Shown here piece by piece: positions 1 to 8,934 of a DNA stretch of 64,000 bases (its first letter is position 1; every line of letters starts with the position of its first letter). Below the pieces are notes generated by a model. The model had not been told where the DNA came from, made no database searches, and worked only from the letters and a program-made list of their open reading frames with translations. Source of the DNA: Silanimonas sp. (lineage in GTDB: Bacteria > Pseudomonadota > Gammaproteobacteria > Xanthomonadales > Xanthomonadaceae); NCBI GenBank assembly GCA_018334015.1, contig JAGXTI010000014.1, forward strand, positions 186,001 through 250,000, read 5' to 3'. The position numbers and the translations under genes are program-made.

Positions 1-651
1 CGGATGCGGATGGGTCAGAAGCTCGGCGAGAAAATCCTGCGGCTCTGGCCCGACCACGACATCGACACGATCATCCCGATCCCCGATTCCTCGCGCGATG
101 CGGCGCTGGAGATCGCCAACGTGCTGGGCGTGAAGTACCGCGAGGGCTTCGTCAAGAACCGTTACGTCGGCCGCACCTTCATCATGCCGGGGCAGGAGCT
201 GCGCGAGAAATCGGTGCGCCGCAAGCTGAATCCGATCCCCTTGGAGTTTCGCGATCGGGTGGTGCTGCTGGTCGATGATTCGATCGTGCGTGGCACCACC
301 AGCCAGCAGATCGTGCAGATGGCCCGCGAGGCCGGGGCCAAGAAGGTCTACCTCGCCTCCGCCGCGCCGCCGGTGCGTTTCCCCAACATTTACGGCATCG
401 ACATGCCGGCTGCCAACGAACTGGTGGCGCACGGCCGCAGCGAGGCCGAGATCCAGCAACATCTCGGCTGCGACTGGCTGGTCTATCAGGATCTGGCCGA
501 CCTCGAGGCCGCGGTGTCCGGGCCGAAGAACCGCATTGCCGGCTTCGACACCTCCTGCTTCTCGGGCGAGTACGTCACTGGCGTCGAGCCGGGCTATTTC
601 GAGCGCCTGAGCGGCACGCGCAACGACGCGGCCATGGCCGCGCGCGGCTGA
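1..651 (+). CDS. purF: Amidophosphoribosyltransferase, C-terminal part (cut by window start)
   Basis: PurF makes 5-phosphoribosylamine from PRPP and glutamine, the first committed step of purine synthesis. The reading frame is open from base 1, so only about 216 C-terminal residues of a protein normally near 500 are present; the N-terminal glutaminase domain lies outside. The phosphoribosyltransferase half is clear: the PRPP-binding signature [15 protein letters not shown] is at about bases 259-303, and the family segments [11 protein letters not shown] and [11 protein letters not shown] precede it. The ATG at base 4 is internal and not the true start. It ends TGA 22 bases before the next gene on the same strand. 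Confidence 0.97.
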   Translation, partial: RMRMGQKLGEKILRLWPDHDIDTIIPIPDSSRDAALEIANVLGVKYREGFVKNRYVGRTFIMPGQELREKSVRRKLNPIPLEFRDRVVLLVDDSIVRGTTSQQIVQMAREAGAKKVYLASAAPPVRFPNIYGIDMPAANELVAHGRSEAEIQQHLGCDWLVYQDLADLEAAVSGPKNRIAGFDTSCFSGEYVTGVEPGYFERLSGTRNDAAMAARG

Positions 652-672
652 GCCCGGCGGAGACGCCCGTCG

Positions 673-1524
673 ATGCATACGGTGGACATCAGCCGGGCAG
701 GGCAGGCGTTCGATCTGTACGCGGCCGCCGCAGAGTGCCTCGCCACCGCCGACCCGCAGGCCAAGTGCGCGAAGACCCGCACCTACGCGGCGGCCTTTGT
801 GGCCGGCGAGCTGCGGGCCGACCCCAAGGCGCCGGCCCCCGAGCCGATCCGCTTCCCCGGCCGCCCTTTGCTGCCACAACTCGTGCACCCGAAGCAGCTG
901 CCCAAGCGCGGCTTGGGCAGCGCGACCGGGCGTGCGGCCTTCCTGCACGCAATCGCCCACATCGAACTCAATGCCGTCGATCTCGCGTGGGATGCGGTGT
1001 ACCGCTTCCGCGATTTTCCCGACGATGCCGCCGCCGACTTCGCCGCCGATTTCGTGCGCACGGCCGACGACGAGGCTCGCCATTTCAACCTGCTCACCGT
1101 GCGCATGGCCGAGCTCGGCCATGCGTATGGCGATTTCGACGCCCACAACGGTCTGTGGGAGATGGCCGAGAGAACCGCGCACAGCGCGCTGGCACGCATG
1201 GCCCTGGTGCCGCGGGTGCTCGAGGCGCGCGGCCTCGATGTGACGCCCGGCCTGATCGAACGCCTGCGCGATGTCGGCGATACGGCGAGTATCGCCCTGC
1301 TCGAGGTGATCCTGCGCGAGGAGGTGGCCCACGTCGGCGCCGGTTCGCGCTGGTTCCGCTGGCTTTGCGAGCGCGATGGGCTGAAGCCCTGGCCGACCTT
1401 CGCCGGCCTCGTTCGCGCTTACGGCAGCCAGGCCGTGCGCGGCCCGTTCAACCTGGCGGCGCGCCGCGCTGCCGGGTTCAGCGAGGATGAACTCGCGGCC
1501 CTGCCGGGGTTGAGCGGGCCCTGA
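673..1524 (+). CDS. DUF455 ferritin-like domain protein
   Basis: 283 residues. The body is an alpha-helical ferritin-like fold with the metal-ligand pattern of the DUF455 family: HIELNAVDLAWDA (about residues 96-108), DDEARHF (about 138-144) and EEVAHVG (about 219-225), which are repeated E and ExxH motifs suited to a di-iron centre. By family resemblance it may be an oxygenase or oxidase, but no substrate is established and I do not assign one. The start is the first ATG after purF. It is convergent with lpxH, only 10 bases away. Family is secure, function is unknown. Confidence 0.85.
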   Translation: MHTVDISRAGQAFDLYAAAAECLATADPQAKCAKTRTYAAAFVAGELRADPKAPAPEPIRFPGRPLLPQLVHPKQLPKRGLGSATGRAAFLHAIAHIELNAVDLAWDAVYRFRDFPDDAAADFAADFVRTADDEARHFNLLTVRMAELGHAYGDFDAHNGLWEMAERTAHSALARMALVPRVLEARGLDVTPGLIERLRDVGDTASIALLEVILREEVAHVGAGSRWFRWLCERDGLKPWPTFAGLVRAYGSQAVRGPFNLAARRAAGFSEDELAALPGLSGP

Positions 1525-1534
1525 GCCGCAGGGC

Positions 1535-2254
1535 TCAGGCGGCGTGTTCGAGCCGCAAACCGTCGTGGTCGACCCGCAGCACCGAGGCCTGCGTGTACCA
1601 GTCGCCCAGCACGATCCGCAGGCCCTCGCCGCGGGCCAGCGGCACCCGATGCAGGGCCGGGCGGTGGGTGTGGCCGTGGATCATCCACCGCACGCCGTAC
1701 AGATCCATCAGCCGACGGACCTCGGCCGGGCTGGCATCGCCGATCGATTCGTCGCGGCCGCTCTGCGCGGCGGCGCTGGCGGCTCTGGCCTTGGCGGCGA
1801 AGGCGCGCCGTGCCGGCAGCGGCTGGGCGAGGAACCCGGTCTGCCAAGCCGGGTCGCGCAGTTGCCGGCGCAGGGCCTGATAGCCGGTGTCGTCGAGGCA
1901 GAGCAGATCGCCGTGCAGCAGCAGGGTCGGTTCGCCCTGCAACTCGATCACTGCCGGGTCGGGCAGCAGGGTCCAGCCGGCCCGGGCGGCGTAGTCCGGG
2001 CCGACCAGAAAATCGCGGTTGCCGCGCTGGAAGAACACCGGAACGCCACTCGCCCGGACGGCGGCGGTGGCCGTCGCGACCCGGGCCGGCAGTTCGTCGT
2101 CGTCGTCGTCGCCGAGGTAGGCCTCGAACAGGTCGCCGAGCAGGTAGACCGCCTCGGCATGGCGGGCTTCGCCGGCCATCAGCGCCTCGAAGGCCTGCGT
2201 GGTCGCGGGGCGGTTCGCGTCGAGGTGCAGGTCGGACAGGAACAGCGTGCTCAT
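1535..2254 (-). CDS. lpxH: UDP-2,3-diacylglucosamine diphosphatase LpxH
   Basis: 239 residues, the usual LpxH length. A cytoplasmic membrane-associated calcineurin-like phosphoesterase that cleaves UDP-2,3-diacylglucosamine to lipid X in lipid A synthesis. Metallophosphoesterase motifs are visible in order: FLSDLHLD (residues 5-12), LLGDLFEAY (about 41-49), GNRD (about 78-81), LLHGD (about 112-116) and IHGHTHRP (about 193-200), giving the dimetal ligands D, H, D, N, H, H. Its ATG shares bases with the TGA of the upstream cyclophilin gene (ATGA), so the two are co-transcribed and probably translationally coupled. The frame runs open further upstream, but that extension is a shadow of the cyclophilin gene. 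Confidence 0.95.
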   Translation of the reverse strand: MSTLFLSDLHLDANRPATTQAFEALMAGEARHAEAVYLLGDLFEAYLGDDDDDELPARVATATAAVRASGVPVFFQRGNRDFLVGPDYAARAGWTLLPDPAVIELQGEPTLLLHGDLLCLDDTGYQALRRQLRDPAWQTGFLAQPLPARRAFAAKARAASAAAQSGRDESIGDASPAEVRRLMDLYGVRWMIHGHTHRPALHRVPLARGEGLRIVLGDWYTQASVLRVDHDGLRLEHAA

Positions 2255-2919
2255 CGGTCGACGCGTGGCATCGGCGCCGGCGGCAGCACGGCGGGCGCCT
2301 CGGTCCGGCCGGCACGTTCGATGACGATGGGTGTCCTCGGCACGCGCGAGGGGAAGGGGCCGGCCGGGCCGGTCTCGACCTCGCGCATGCGGTCGATCAC
2401 GTCCATGCCCGCCACCACCCGGCCGAACACCGCATAACCGGCGGTGAAGGGGTCGCTGGCATCGCTGCGGTCGAACTGCGGGTTGTCGACCACATTGATG
2501 AAGAACTGCGCACCGGCCGAATCCGCGGTGTCGGGGCGACGCGCCGCGGCCACCGAGCCGCGCAGGTTGGACAGGCCGTTGCCGGCCTCGTTGACGACAG
2601 GAGCGCGCTCCGGCTTGGGCTGCAGATCGGGCGTGAAGCCGCCGCCCTGCACCAGCAGATGGGGCACCACGCGGTGAAACACCGTGCCGTTGTAGTGGCC
2701 GGCGTCGAGGTAGGCGAGGAAGTTGGCCACCGTCAAGGGTGCCCGCACCGGATCGAGCTCGATCACCACCTGGCCGAGGTTGGTGTCCAGCGCCACGTAC
2801 ACCGATGCGGTGGTCGCAGCAGGCGGGGCGTTCACCGCGGTCGTGACCGGGGTAGCCATGGCCGAGAGCGGCAGCAGCGGGGCGAGCAGCAGGACGAGCA
2901 GCAAGGGGATCGGACGCAT
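2251..2919 (-). CDS. Peptidyl-prolyl cis-trans isomerase, cyclophilin type, exported
   Basis: 222 residues. Residues 1-22 form a signal peptide (MRP then a Leu-rich core ending SAMA), so it acts in the periplasm on Xaa-Pro bonds during protein folding. The cyclophilin domain follows, with [19 protein letters not shown] (FHRV with active-site Arg; the usual Phe-Met-Gln is replaced by LVQ) and [31 protein letters not shown]. About 30 Pro/Ala-rich residues trail after the domain. It is divergent from gltX, with about 100 bases between, and overlaps lpxH by four bases. PpiA-like, but I leave the symbol open because several cyclophilins exist per genome. Confidence 0.92.
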   Translation of the reverse strand: MRPIPLLLVLLLAPLLPLSAMATPVTTAVNAPPAATTASVYVALDTNLGQVVIELDPVRAPLTVANFLAYLDAGHYNGTVFHRVVPHLLVQGGGFTPDLQPKPERAPVVNEAGNGLSNLRGSVAAARRPDTADSAGAQFFINVVDNPQFDRSDASDPFTAGYAVFGRVVAGMDVIDRMREVETGPAGPFPSRVPRTPIVIERAGRTEAPAVLPPAPMPRVDR

Positions 2920-2987
2920 GGCGGCGGGGCGTGGGCGGTCGGTGGATTATGCAGCCTCCGGGCGGTACCCCGGGCTGGGCCATCGAC

Positions 2988-2993
2988 TAGAAT
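2988..2993 (+). promoter_or_regulatory. Candidate -10 box for gltX
   Basis: TAGAAT lies 28 bases before the gltX ATG in the short divergent spacer shared with the cyclophilin gene. No convincing -35 box at 16-18 bases. On the other strand CATAAT (bases 2946-2951) could serve the cyclophilin gene. Both are pattern matches only. Confidence 0.3.
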
Positions 2994-3021
2994 GCCGAAT
3001 CGCCCGCCGCCACGCCCGCCC

Positions 3022-4431
3022 ATGAGCTGCCGCACCCGTTTCGCCCCCAGCCCCACCGGTTATTTGCACATCGGCGGGGCGCGAACGGCCCTGTACTGCT
3101 GGTTGGAAGCCCGCCGTCGCGGTGGCCGCTTCCTGCTGCGGGTCGAGGACACCGATCAGGAGCGTTCCACCCCCGAGGCGGTGCAGGCCATTCTGGATGG
3201 CATGGCGTGGCTCGGCCTCGATGCCGACGAAAGCCCGGTGTTCCAGAGCGACCGGCTCGAGCGCTATCGGCAGGTCGCCAGTGAGCTGGTGCAGGCCGGC
3301 AAGGCCTATTACGCCTACGACAGCAAGGACGAGGTCCAGGCCATGCGCGAGGCGGCGCTGGCCGCCGGCGCGAAGCCGCGCTACAACGGCAAGTACCGTG
3401 AGCTGGGCGCCGGGTACCGCGACGATCCCGACCGCGTGGTCCGCCTGAAGAACCCGGAGGGCGGCAGCGTGGTCTTCCACGACGCCGTCAAGGGTCGCAT
3501 CGAGATTGCCAACAGCGAACTCGACGACTTCGTGATGATCCGCTCCGACGGCTTCCCCACCTACAACTTCGCGGTGGTGGTGGACGACATCGACATGGGC
3601 ATCAGCGACGTGATCCGCGGCGATGACCACGTCAACAACACCCCGCGGCAGATCAACACCTACCAGGCGCTGGGGGCGGCGGTGCCGCGTTTCGCCCACC
3701 TGCCGATGATCCTCGGCCCCGACGGCGCCAAGCTCAGCAAGCGGCACGGCGCGGTCAGCGTGATGCAGTGGCGCGACGACGGCTACCTGCCGCACGCGCT
3801 CTTGAACTACCTGGTGCGCCTCGGCTGGAGCCACGGTGACCAGGAGATCTTCTCGATCGACGAACTGGTTCGGCTGTTCAGCATCGAGAACGTCAACCAC
3901 AGCGCCTCGCGTTTCGACCGCGACAAGCTCGACTGGCTGAACCAGCACTACCTCAAGACCGACGATCCGGCGGCCACTGCCGTGCACCTCGAGTGGCACC
4001 TGCGCCAGCAGGGGTTCGACCTCGCCAGCGGCCCGGAGCCGGTCGCGGTGGTGGTGGCGCTGGCCGAACGCTGCAAGACGCTCAAGGACATGGCCGAGCG
4101 GGCCGCGGTCTGGTACCGCCCGCTTTCCAGTTACGACGAGGCCGCCGTCGACAAACACCTGGTCGCCGCCGCCGCCGCGCCACTGGCCGAGCTGCGCGAG
4201 CGCCTTGCCACCCAGCCCGGCTGGTCGCCGGTGGCGGTGCAGCAGAGTCTGGCCGACAGCGTGGCCGCCCTTGGCATCGGCATGGGCAAGCTGGCGCAGC
4301 CGTTGCGGGTGGCGATCACCGGCACCTCGGTCTCGCCGTCGATCGAGCACACCGTCTACCTCGCCGGCCGCGACGAGGCCCTGCGGCGGATCGACGCCGC
4401 GCTCCAGCGCATCGCCGCGCGCCCGAACTGA
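3022..4431 (+). CDS. gltX: Glutamyl-tRNA synthetase
   Basis: 469 residues, normal for GluRS. It charges tRNA-Glu in the cytoplasm. Class I signatures are present: the HIGH-type HIGG inside [19 protein letters not shown] near the N-terminus, and the KMSKS-type KLSKRHGA at about residue 237, followed by the anticodon-binding helical region. The open frame extends far upstream, but ATG 3022 starts exactly at the conserved [13 protein letters not shown]. It is followed 10 bases later by a Fur/Zur-family regulator on the same strand. Confidence 0.97.
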   Translation: MSCRTRFAPSPTGYLHIGGARTALYCWLEARRRGGRFLLRVEDTDQERSTPEAVQAILDGMAWLGLDADESPVFQSDRLERYRQVASELVQAGKAYYAYDSKDEVQAMREAALAAGAKPRYNGKYRELGAGYRDDPDRVVRLKNPEGGSVVFHDAVKGRIEIANSELDDFVMIRSDGFPTYNFAVVVDDIDMGISDVIRGDDHVNNTPRQINTYQALGAAVPRFAHLPMILGPDGAKLSKRHGAVSVMQWRDDGYLPHALLNYLVRLGWSHGDQEIFSIDELVRLFSIENVNHSASRFDRDKLDWLNQHYLKTDDPAATAVHLEWHLRQQGFDLASGPEPVAVVVALAERCKTLKDMAERAAVWYRPLSSYDEAAVDKHLVAAAAAPLAELRERLATQPGWSPVAVQQSLADSVAALGIGMGKLAQPLRVAITGTSVSPSIEHTVYLAGRDEALRRIDAALQRIAARPN

Positions 4432-4441
4432 GTCGCCGTCG

Positions 4442-4975
4442 ATGGCCAGGCCGCCGCGCCGCAAGCCCAGCCGCAGCATCGCAGCGCCACCGCTGCCGGC
4501 GGCCTGCCTGCGGCCGGAGCAGCACGCCCACGGGCCCGCCGATTGCCTGCGGGTGGTCGAGCGGGTCTGCCGCGAGCGCGGACTCAACCTCACACCGATC
4601 CGTGCCGAGGCGCTGCGCCACATCGTCGAGGCCGGCCGGCCGATCAAGGCCTACGACCTTCTCGAACGGATGCGGGGCGGCCCCGGTGCCTCGGCTCCGC
4701 CGACGGTCTACCGGGCGCTCGATTTCCTGCTCGAACACGGCTTCATCCACCGGCTGGCCTCGGTCAACGCCTTTCTCGCCTGCCACCACCCCGCCGAAGG
4801 CCATGTGGTGCCGATCCTGATCTGCCAGAGCTGCGAATCGGCCGAGGAGCTGGAGGACGAGGGCGTCTCGATGGCCTTGCAGCAATTGGTGGCCGAACGG
4901 GGTTTCAGCGCCACCTTGAGCCATGTCGAAGTCCTGGGCCGCTGCGCCCTCTGCTCCGGAAACACCCCAGCATGA
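4442..4975 (+). CDS. zur: Fur-family transcriptional regulator, Zur type
   Basis: 177 residues. A winged helix lies around residues 45-100 (LTPIRAEALRHIV, PTVYRALDFLLEHGFIHRL), followed by a dimerisation and metal domain. CHHPAEGH, ICQSCE and the C-terminal RCALC supply the paired cysteines of the structural zinc site and histidines of the regulatory site. Zur represses zinc-uptake genes when zinc is plentiful. The assignment to Zur rather than Fur rests on these motifs (CHH...H, CxxC...CxxC) and on the TonB receptor and MerC gene 1.2 kb downstream with a Zur-box-like site. About 35 poorly conserved residues precede the domain, so a later start cannot be excluded. The TGA overlaps the next ATG. 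Confidence 0.88.
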   Translation: MARPPRRKPSRSIAAPPLPAACLRPEQHAHGPADCLRVVERVCRERGLNLTPIRAEALRHIVEAGRPIKAYDLLERMRGGPGASAPPTVYRALDFLLEHGFIHRLASVNAFLACHHPAEGHVVPILICQSCESAEELEDEGVSMALQQLVAERGFSATLSHVEVLGRCALCSGNTPA

Positions 4976-6204
4976 TCCGTCTGCCTCTGCGCCTGCTCAG
5001 CCTGGCCCTGCTCGTCGCCACCGGCCCGCTGCGGGCCCAGGATTTTCCGGTCGATCCGCCGCGCCGGCCGAGCCCGGTCGGCCCCGAGCCGCCGCCCTTG
5101 CTGGCCCGTCCTGAGGCGCCCATTCCGGCGACGGAGCTGGTCACGCCGTTCCAGTTGCTCGATCGCTTTGTGCTGCCCGGTTCGCGGCAGACCCTGCAAT
5201 GGGCCCCGCCGGACGGCCTTGGCCGCGGCGAACTGCCCAGCCCGATCATCATCGCCCACGGCGCCCGGCCGGGGCCGGTGCTGTGCCTGATCGCCGGCAT
5301 CCACGGCGATGAGGTCAACGGCATCGAGGTGGCCCGCCGACTCGGTCAGGAGGTCGATCCGAGCCGCCTGCGTGGCACTCTGGTGGTGGCCCCCATCGTC
5401 AACGTGTTCGGTTTCTCACGGATGAGCCGCTACCTGCCGGATCGCCGCGACCTCAACCGGCATTTCCCCGGCAGCCGCAGCGGCAGCATTGCCGCGCGGA
5501 TGGCGCATGGCTTCTTCAACGACGTGGTGCGGCATTGCGACGCGCTGGTCGATTTCCACACCGGTTCCTTCCAGCGCACCAACCTGCCGCAGATCCGCGC
5601 CAACCTGAGCGAGCCCTCGGTGCTCGAACTGACCCGCGGTTTCGGCAACACCCTGGTGCTGCACAGTGAGGGCACGCGCGGCATGTTGCGGGTGGCGGCG
5701 GTAGCCGCCGGCATCCCGGCGGTGACCTTCGAGGTCGGCGCACCGCAGTTCATCGAACTGCAGCACATCGAGCCGGCCGCCGAGGCGATCCGCATCCTGA
5801 TGGACCACAAGGGCATGCTCGCTCGCGAAAGCACCGATGCCGCCGCGCCGGATCCGGCGCCGATCTATTTCGATTCGCGCTGGGTGCGCACCAATGCCTC
5901 GGGCTTCCTGTTCGCCGAGATCGAGCTGGGGCAGGCGGTAACGCTTGGCCAGCGCCTCGGCCATGTGATCGATCCGGTCACCAGTGAGCGCACCGACATC
6001 GTCTCGCCCTTTCCGGGCCAGGTGCTGGGCAAGGCGCTCAACCAGCTGGTGCTGCCCGGTTACGCGGCCTTCCACATCGGCCGGCTGACCAACGAGCAGC
6101 AGGCTGTGCTGCAGGCCGCCGACCCCGCCGCCGCTGGCGACGAGGTCGGTGAGGATCCCGCCGAGCGCCCCGCCACCGAGCGCCCGGAACTCGAGCGCGA
6201 GTGA
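4972..6204 (+). CDS. Exported succinylglutamate desuccinylase/aspartoacylase-family (M14-like) protein
   Basis: 410 residues. A signal peptide (residues 1-20, Leu-rich core ending LRAQ) sends it to the periplasm. The AstE/AspA-like zinc carboxypeptidase fold shows GIHGDEVNGIEVARRL (first His and Glu ligands, about residues 108-123), RDLNRHFPG (about 159-167) and DALVDFHTG (second His, about 190-198); a C-terminal biotinyl-like beta domain (FLFAEIELGQAVTLGQRLG) follows, as in many family members. True AstE is cytoplasmic, so the secreted form probably has another substrate; I cannot name it. It overlaps zur by four bases (ATGA) and should be co-translated with it. The last 30 residues are acidic and low complexity. 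Confidence 0.85.
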   Translation: MIRLPLRLLSLALLVATGPLRAQDFPVDPPRRPSPVGPEPPPLLARPEAPIPATELVTPFQLLDRFVLPGSRQTLQWAPPDGLGRGELPSPIIIAHGARPGPVLCLIAGIHGDEVNGIEVARRLGQEVDPSRLRGTLVVAPIVNVFGFSRMSRYLPDRRDLNRHFPGSRSGSIAARMAHGFFNDVVRHCDALVDFHTGSFQRTNLPQIRANLSEPSVLELTRGFGNTLVLHSEGTRGMLRVAAVAAGIPAVTFEVGAPQFIELQHIEPAAEAIRILMDHKGMLARESTDAAAPDPAPIYFDSRWVRTNASGFLFAEIELGQAVTLGQRLGHVIDPVTSERTDIVSPFPGQVLGKALNQLVLPGYAAFHIGRLTNEQQAVLQAADPAAAGDEVGEDPAERPATERPELERE

Positions 6205-6220
6205 GGGGCGCGGGTCGGCT

Positions 6221-8317
6221 TCAGAAGAACACGCGCAAGCCGGTGGTGAAGCTGCGACCCATCAGCGGCACCTTGTCCTTCAGGAACGAGGTGTGAAAGC
6301 GGGCTTCGGCGTCGGTCAGGTTGCTGCCCTTGAGGTAAGCCTCCCAACCGAAGGTCTGGGTGTCCCAGTGGTAGCTGAGCTGGGCATCGACCAGGGTGAA
6401 GGCATCGCTCGGCGACTCGCCGGTGGCAACGCGGTCCTGCTCGAAGTGGTTGACCATGCCGAGGCTGCCGCGCCAAGCATCATGCTCCCAGCCCAAGGCC
6501 AAGCCGACCCGGGTCGGGGCGATGCGCGGCAGGTTGCCGCCGGCATCCAGTTCGCCGCGGACATCATCGACGAAGCCGTTGAGGCTCCAGCGGCCACTGG
6601 CGGCTTCGGCGAGCAGGAAGCGACCTTCGAGCTCCCAGCCGGTGAAGGTGGCATCGTCCTGCACCCAGAGCCGGACCGGCAGATCGTCGATCTCCAGCCC
6701 CGAGTCCACCGAGTAGATGAAATCGCGGAACTCGGTGCGGTAGATCGCCGCACGGCCCTCGAAGCGGCCGGCGTGCAGGTGGGCACCGAATTCGATGCGG
6801 TCGGCACGCTCGGTATCGAGGAAGGGATCGCCGATCTCGTAGGATGAGGTGGCGGCGTGCGCGCCTTCCGAGTAGAGCTCTTCGGCGGTCGGTGCGCGCT
6901 CGGCGCGGTCGAGGTTGGCGGTGAAGTGCCAGGTCTCGTTTGCGTTCCAGCGCAGGCCAAGCGAGCCGCTGTTGGCGTTGAAGTTGCGCTCGATGATGCC
7001 GCTGACCATGTCGACGTCGACGCGATCGTGGCGGGCACCCAGTTCGAACAGGAAATCACCGAAGGCGCGCTGCTGCATCAGGAAGATGCCTTGTTCGCGG
7101 GTTTCGGTGGGCGGCACGAAGTCCTTCTCGCCGATGGTGGCGAAGTCGCGCTGGCTCTGCAGCAGGCCGATCGCACCGTCCCAGCCCCAGAGCGTCTCCT
7201 GCACCGCTTCCAGACGCAGTTCACTGGCGTCGTTGATGAAGCGCGTGCTGGGCGTGTGGCCTTTGAGTTCGACGTGAACGTAGTCGCTCATCACGCCGCG
7301 CAAGGCGACCTGACGGAACGGGCCGAGCTCGTTGATGCCGGCCTTGAATTCGGTGCGCTGCTGGTCGAGGTCGATGCTGACCTTGTCGTCATCGTCGTGA
7401 CCGCCATGACCATGACCGTGGCCACCATGACCGTGACCGCCATGACCGCCATGGTCGTGGCCCGGCACGCCGTACTTGGTGGCGAAGCTGGAGAGCGAGG
7501 CGCCCCAGAACACCCGATCACCGAACCAGGCGATGCCGCCAGCCAGTGCGGTGGTGTTGATGGCCGAGTTCTTCAGAACGTCGCGCTCGAAATCGGCGGG
7601 ATTTTTACCCTCGGCGATCTCCTCGGCGCGCTTGTCTTCGGAGTAGGCGAAGCCGGGGATGTCGATGTCGCCGCTGTCGCGCAGCAGGCCACTCAGGTGC
7701 CAGGCGAAGCTGCCGGTGCCGCCATCGAGCCGGAACAGGCCGGCACCCTCGCCATTGCCGGAGGAGGCGCGGATCTCGGCGCGGCCGCTGATGAAACGCT
7801 CGGCCGGCGCGCGCGGGATGCGGTTGTCGACCACGTTGACCGCGCCGCCGATGGCACCGCTGCCGAAGAACAGGCTGGCCGGGCCTTTCAGCACTTCGAT
7901 GCTGTCGGCGAGGAAGGGTTCGACGCTGACCGCGTGGTCGGCGCTGACGGTGGAGACGTCGAGCGCGGCCATGCCGTTGGCCAGCACCTGCACGCGGGCA
8001 CCGTCGAGGCCACGGATGACCGGGCGGCCGACGCCGGGACCGAAGGGCGCGTTCTGCACGCCGGCGAGACCGTCCACGGTTTCACCCAAGGTCGCCGCAC
8101 GCTGATCGTCGAGGGCCAGGCCGGTGAGCACGGCGGCCGGACGGGCCAGTTGCTCCAGCGGCGTGTCGAGCGGCGTGGCGGTGACTTTCACCGTGTCCAG
8201 TTCTCGGGCCTTGTCGCGCTGGTTGTGCGGATGCTCGGCCTGGGCGGCGAAGGCCGGGGCGGCCAGGGCCGCGAAAACGGCGAGGGCGAGCGTAGAGCGG
8301 GGCAGCAGTCGTGGCAT
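6221..8317 (-). CDS. TonB-dependent outer-membrane receptor, probably zinc uptake (ZnuD-like)
   Basis: 698 residues from ATG 8317 (a GTG three codons earlier is possible). Signal peptide at residues 1-23. The plug domain starts with a TonB-box-like region (ELDTVKVTATPL) and contains GVGRPVIRGLDGARVQVLANG and VEPFLADSIEVLKGPASLFFGSGAIGG. The beta-barrel ends in the typical aromatic terminus (TGLRVFF). A surface loop at about residues 287-311 is packed with His, Gly and Asp (repeats of GHGHGGH ending in DDDD), which is the metal-capture feature of ZnuD-type receptors. With zur nearby and a Zur-like box in its promoter region, zinc import is the best inference; another metal is possible. Confidence 0.9.
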   Translation of the reverse strand: MPRLLPRSTLALAVFAALAAPAFAAQAEHPHNQRDKARELDTVKVTATPLDTPLEQLARPAAVLTGLALDDQRAATLGETVDGLAGVQNAPFGPGVGRPVIRGLDGARVQVLANGMAALDVSTVSADHAVSVEPFLADSIEVLKGPASLFFGSGAIGGAVNVVDNRIPRAPAERFISGRAEIRASSGNGEGAGLFRLDGGTGSFAWHLSGLLRDSGDIDIPGFAYSEDKRAEEIAEGKNPADFERDVLKNSAINTTALAGGIAWFGDRVFWGASLSSFATKYGVPGHDHGGHGGHGHGGHGHGHGGHDDDDKVSIDLDQQRTEFKAGINELGPFRQVALRGVMSDYVHVELKGHTPSTRFINDASELRLEAVQETLWGWDGAIGLLQSQRDFATIGEKDFVPPTETREQGIFLMQQRAFGDFLFELGARHDRVDVDMVSGIIERNFNANSGSLGLRWNANETWHFTANLDRAERAPTAEELYSEGAHAATSSYEIGDPFLDTERADRIEFGAHLHAGRFEGRAAIYRTEFRDFIYSVDSGLEIDDLPVRLWVQDDATFTGWELEGRFLLAEAASGRWSLNGFVDDVRGELDAGGNLPRIAPTRVGLALGWEHDAWRGSLGMVNHFEQDRVATGESPSDAFTLVDAQLSYHWDTQTFGWEAYLKGSNLTDAEARFHTSFLKDKVPLMGRSFTTGLRVFF

Positions 8318-8369
8318 GGTCAGCACCGTGGTTAGGGGTCGTGGAAAAGCAAGATTAAAGTCAGATGGC

Positions 8370-8388
8370 GATGTTATAGTGTTACGGC
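8370..8388. promoter_or_regulatory. Candidate Zur operator in the divergent receptor/MerC promoter region
   Basis: GATGTTATAGTGTTACGGC sits between the divergent TonB receptor (start 8317) and MerC gene (start 8413). The left half matches the proteobacterial Zur consensus half-site (A)TGTTATA well; the right half (TGTTAC) keeps only part of the dyad. It also overlaps AT-rich -10-like sequence on both strands in a region otherwise above 65% GC. Inferred from the pattern and neighbours; binding is not shown. Confidence 0.42.
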
Positions 8389-8412
8389 TGTTTCGCCAAG
8401 AGGTCCAGCACC

Positions 8413-8865
8413 ATGCGCCATCCCATCCACCGGCCCGCCGTCGAGCTCCGCGGTCGCTGGTACGACCGTCTCGGCATCAGTGCCGCAACACTCTGTGTGA
8501 TTCACTGCGCGACCTTGCCGCTCACCATCGGCCTGCTGCCGGCGCTTGGTCTGAGTGTGCTCGCCTCGCACGGCTTCGAGCTGGTGTTCCTCGGCATGTC
8601 GACCACCTTCGCCGTGCTTTCGGTGGCGCACAGCCTGCGCTTCCATGGCCGTTTCCATGCCTGGGGCCTGCTGCTGCTCGGCTTGGGCATCCTCTACGGC
8701 GAGCGGCTGGTGCCGGCCATCCACGAACAGCCGGTGCCGCACGCCATCGTGATGAGCCTGGGCGGCCTGCTGGTGGCGGTGGCGCACGCGGTCAACCTGC
8801 GCCGAGCGCACGCCGATTGTGCCTGCCCGAACGCCCCGGCAGAGGCTGCAGGCCCCGCGAACTGA
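8413..8865 (+). CDS. MerC-domain integral membrane protein
   Basis: 150 residues. Four hydrophobic helices (about residues 20-45, 52-68, 75-92, 105-125) with the MerC-family motif LCVIHCATLPL in the first helix, a Cys-x-x-His-Cys cluster suited to metal binding. A CAC cysteine pair and further His residues sit in the cytoplasmic-looking tail. MerC proteins were first described as mercury transporters, but many are found without mer genes. Here it is divergent from a His-rich TonB receptor across a Zur-like box, so a role in zinc handling at the inner membrane is a reasonable inference. There is no merA, merT or merP near. Confidence 0.85.
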   Translation: MRHPIHRPAVELRGRWYDRLGISAATLCVIHCATLPLTIGLLPALGLSVLASHGFELVFLGMSTTFAVLSVAHSLRFHGRFHAWGLLLLGLGILYGERLVPAIHEQPVPHAIVMSLGGLLVAVAHAVNLRRAHADCACPNAPAEAAGPAN

Positions 8866-8883
8866 CGTCGTCGGCCTTTTGGA

Positions 8884-8892
8884 TGCTACACT
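8884..8892 (+). promoter_or_regulatory. Candidate extended -10 promoter of the bTHX gene
   Basis: TGCTACACT, an extended -10 (TG-n-TACACT), lies 43 bases before the ATG. No clear -35, which is acceptable for extended -10 promoters. The same TGCTA core recurs upstream of other genes in this window. Confidence 0.4.
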
Positions 8893-8934
8893 TTCATCCT
8901 TTCTGTCCAACGACTTTGATTCGAGGAGATTCCC

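Noticed and set aside
1810..3021. Extending gltX upstream to 1810
   Set aside because: The extra 400 residues are antisense to lpxH and the cyclophilin and unlike GluRS, which starts at the [13 protein letters not shown] segment.
6857..8335. A 492-codon plus-strand frame opposite the TonB receptor
   Set aside because: It is antisense to a well-supported receptor gene with signal peptide, plug and barrel end. The composition is typical of a GC-rich shadow frame.
8413..8865. Mercury resistance operon
   Set aside because: Only a MerC-domain protein is present; no merR, merT, merP or merA. The neighbours point to zinc.
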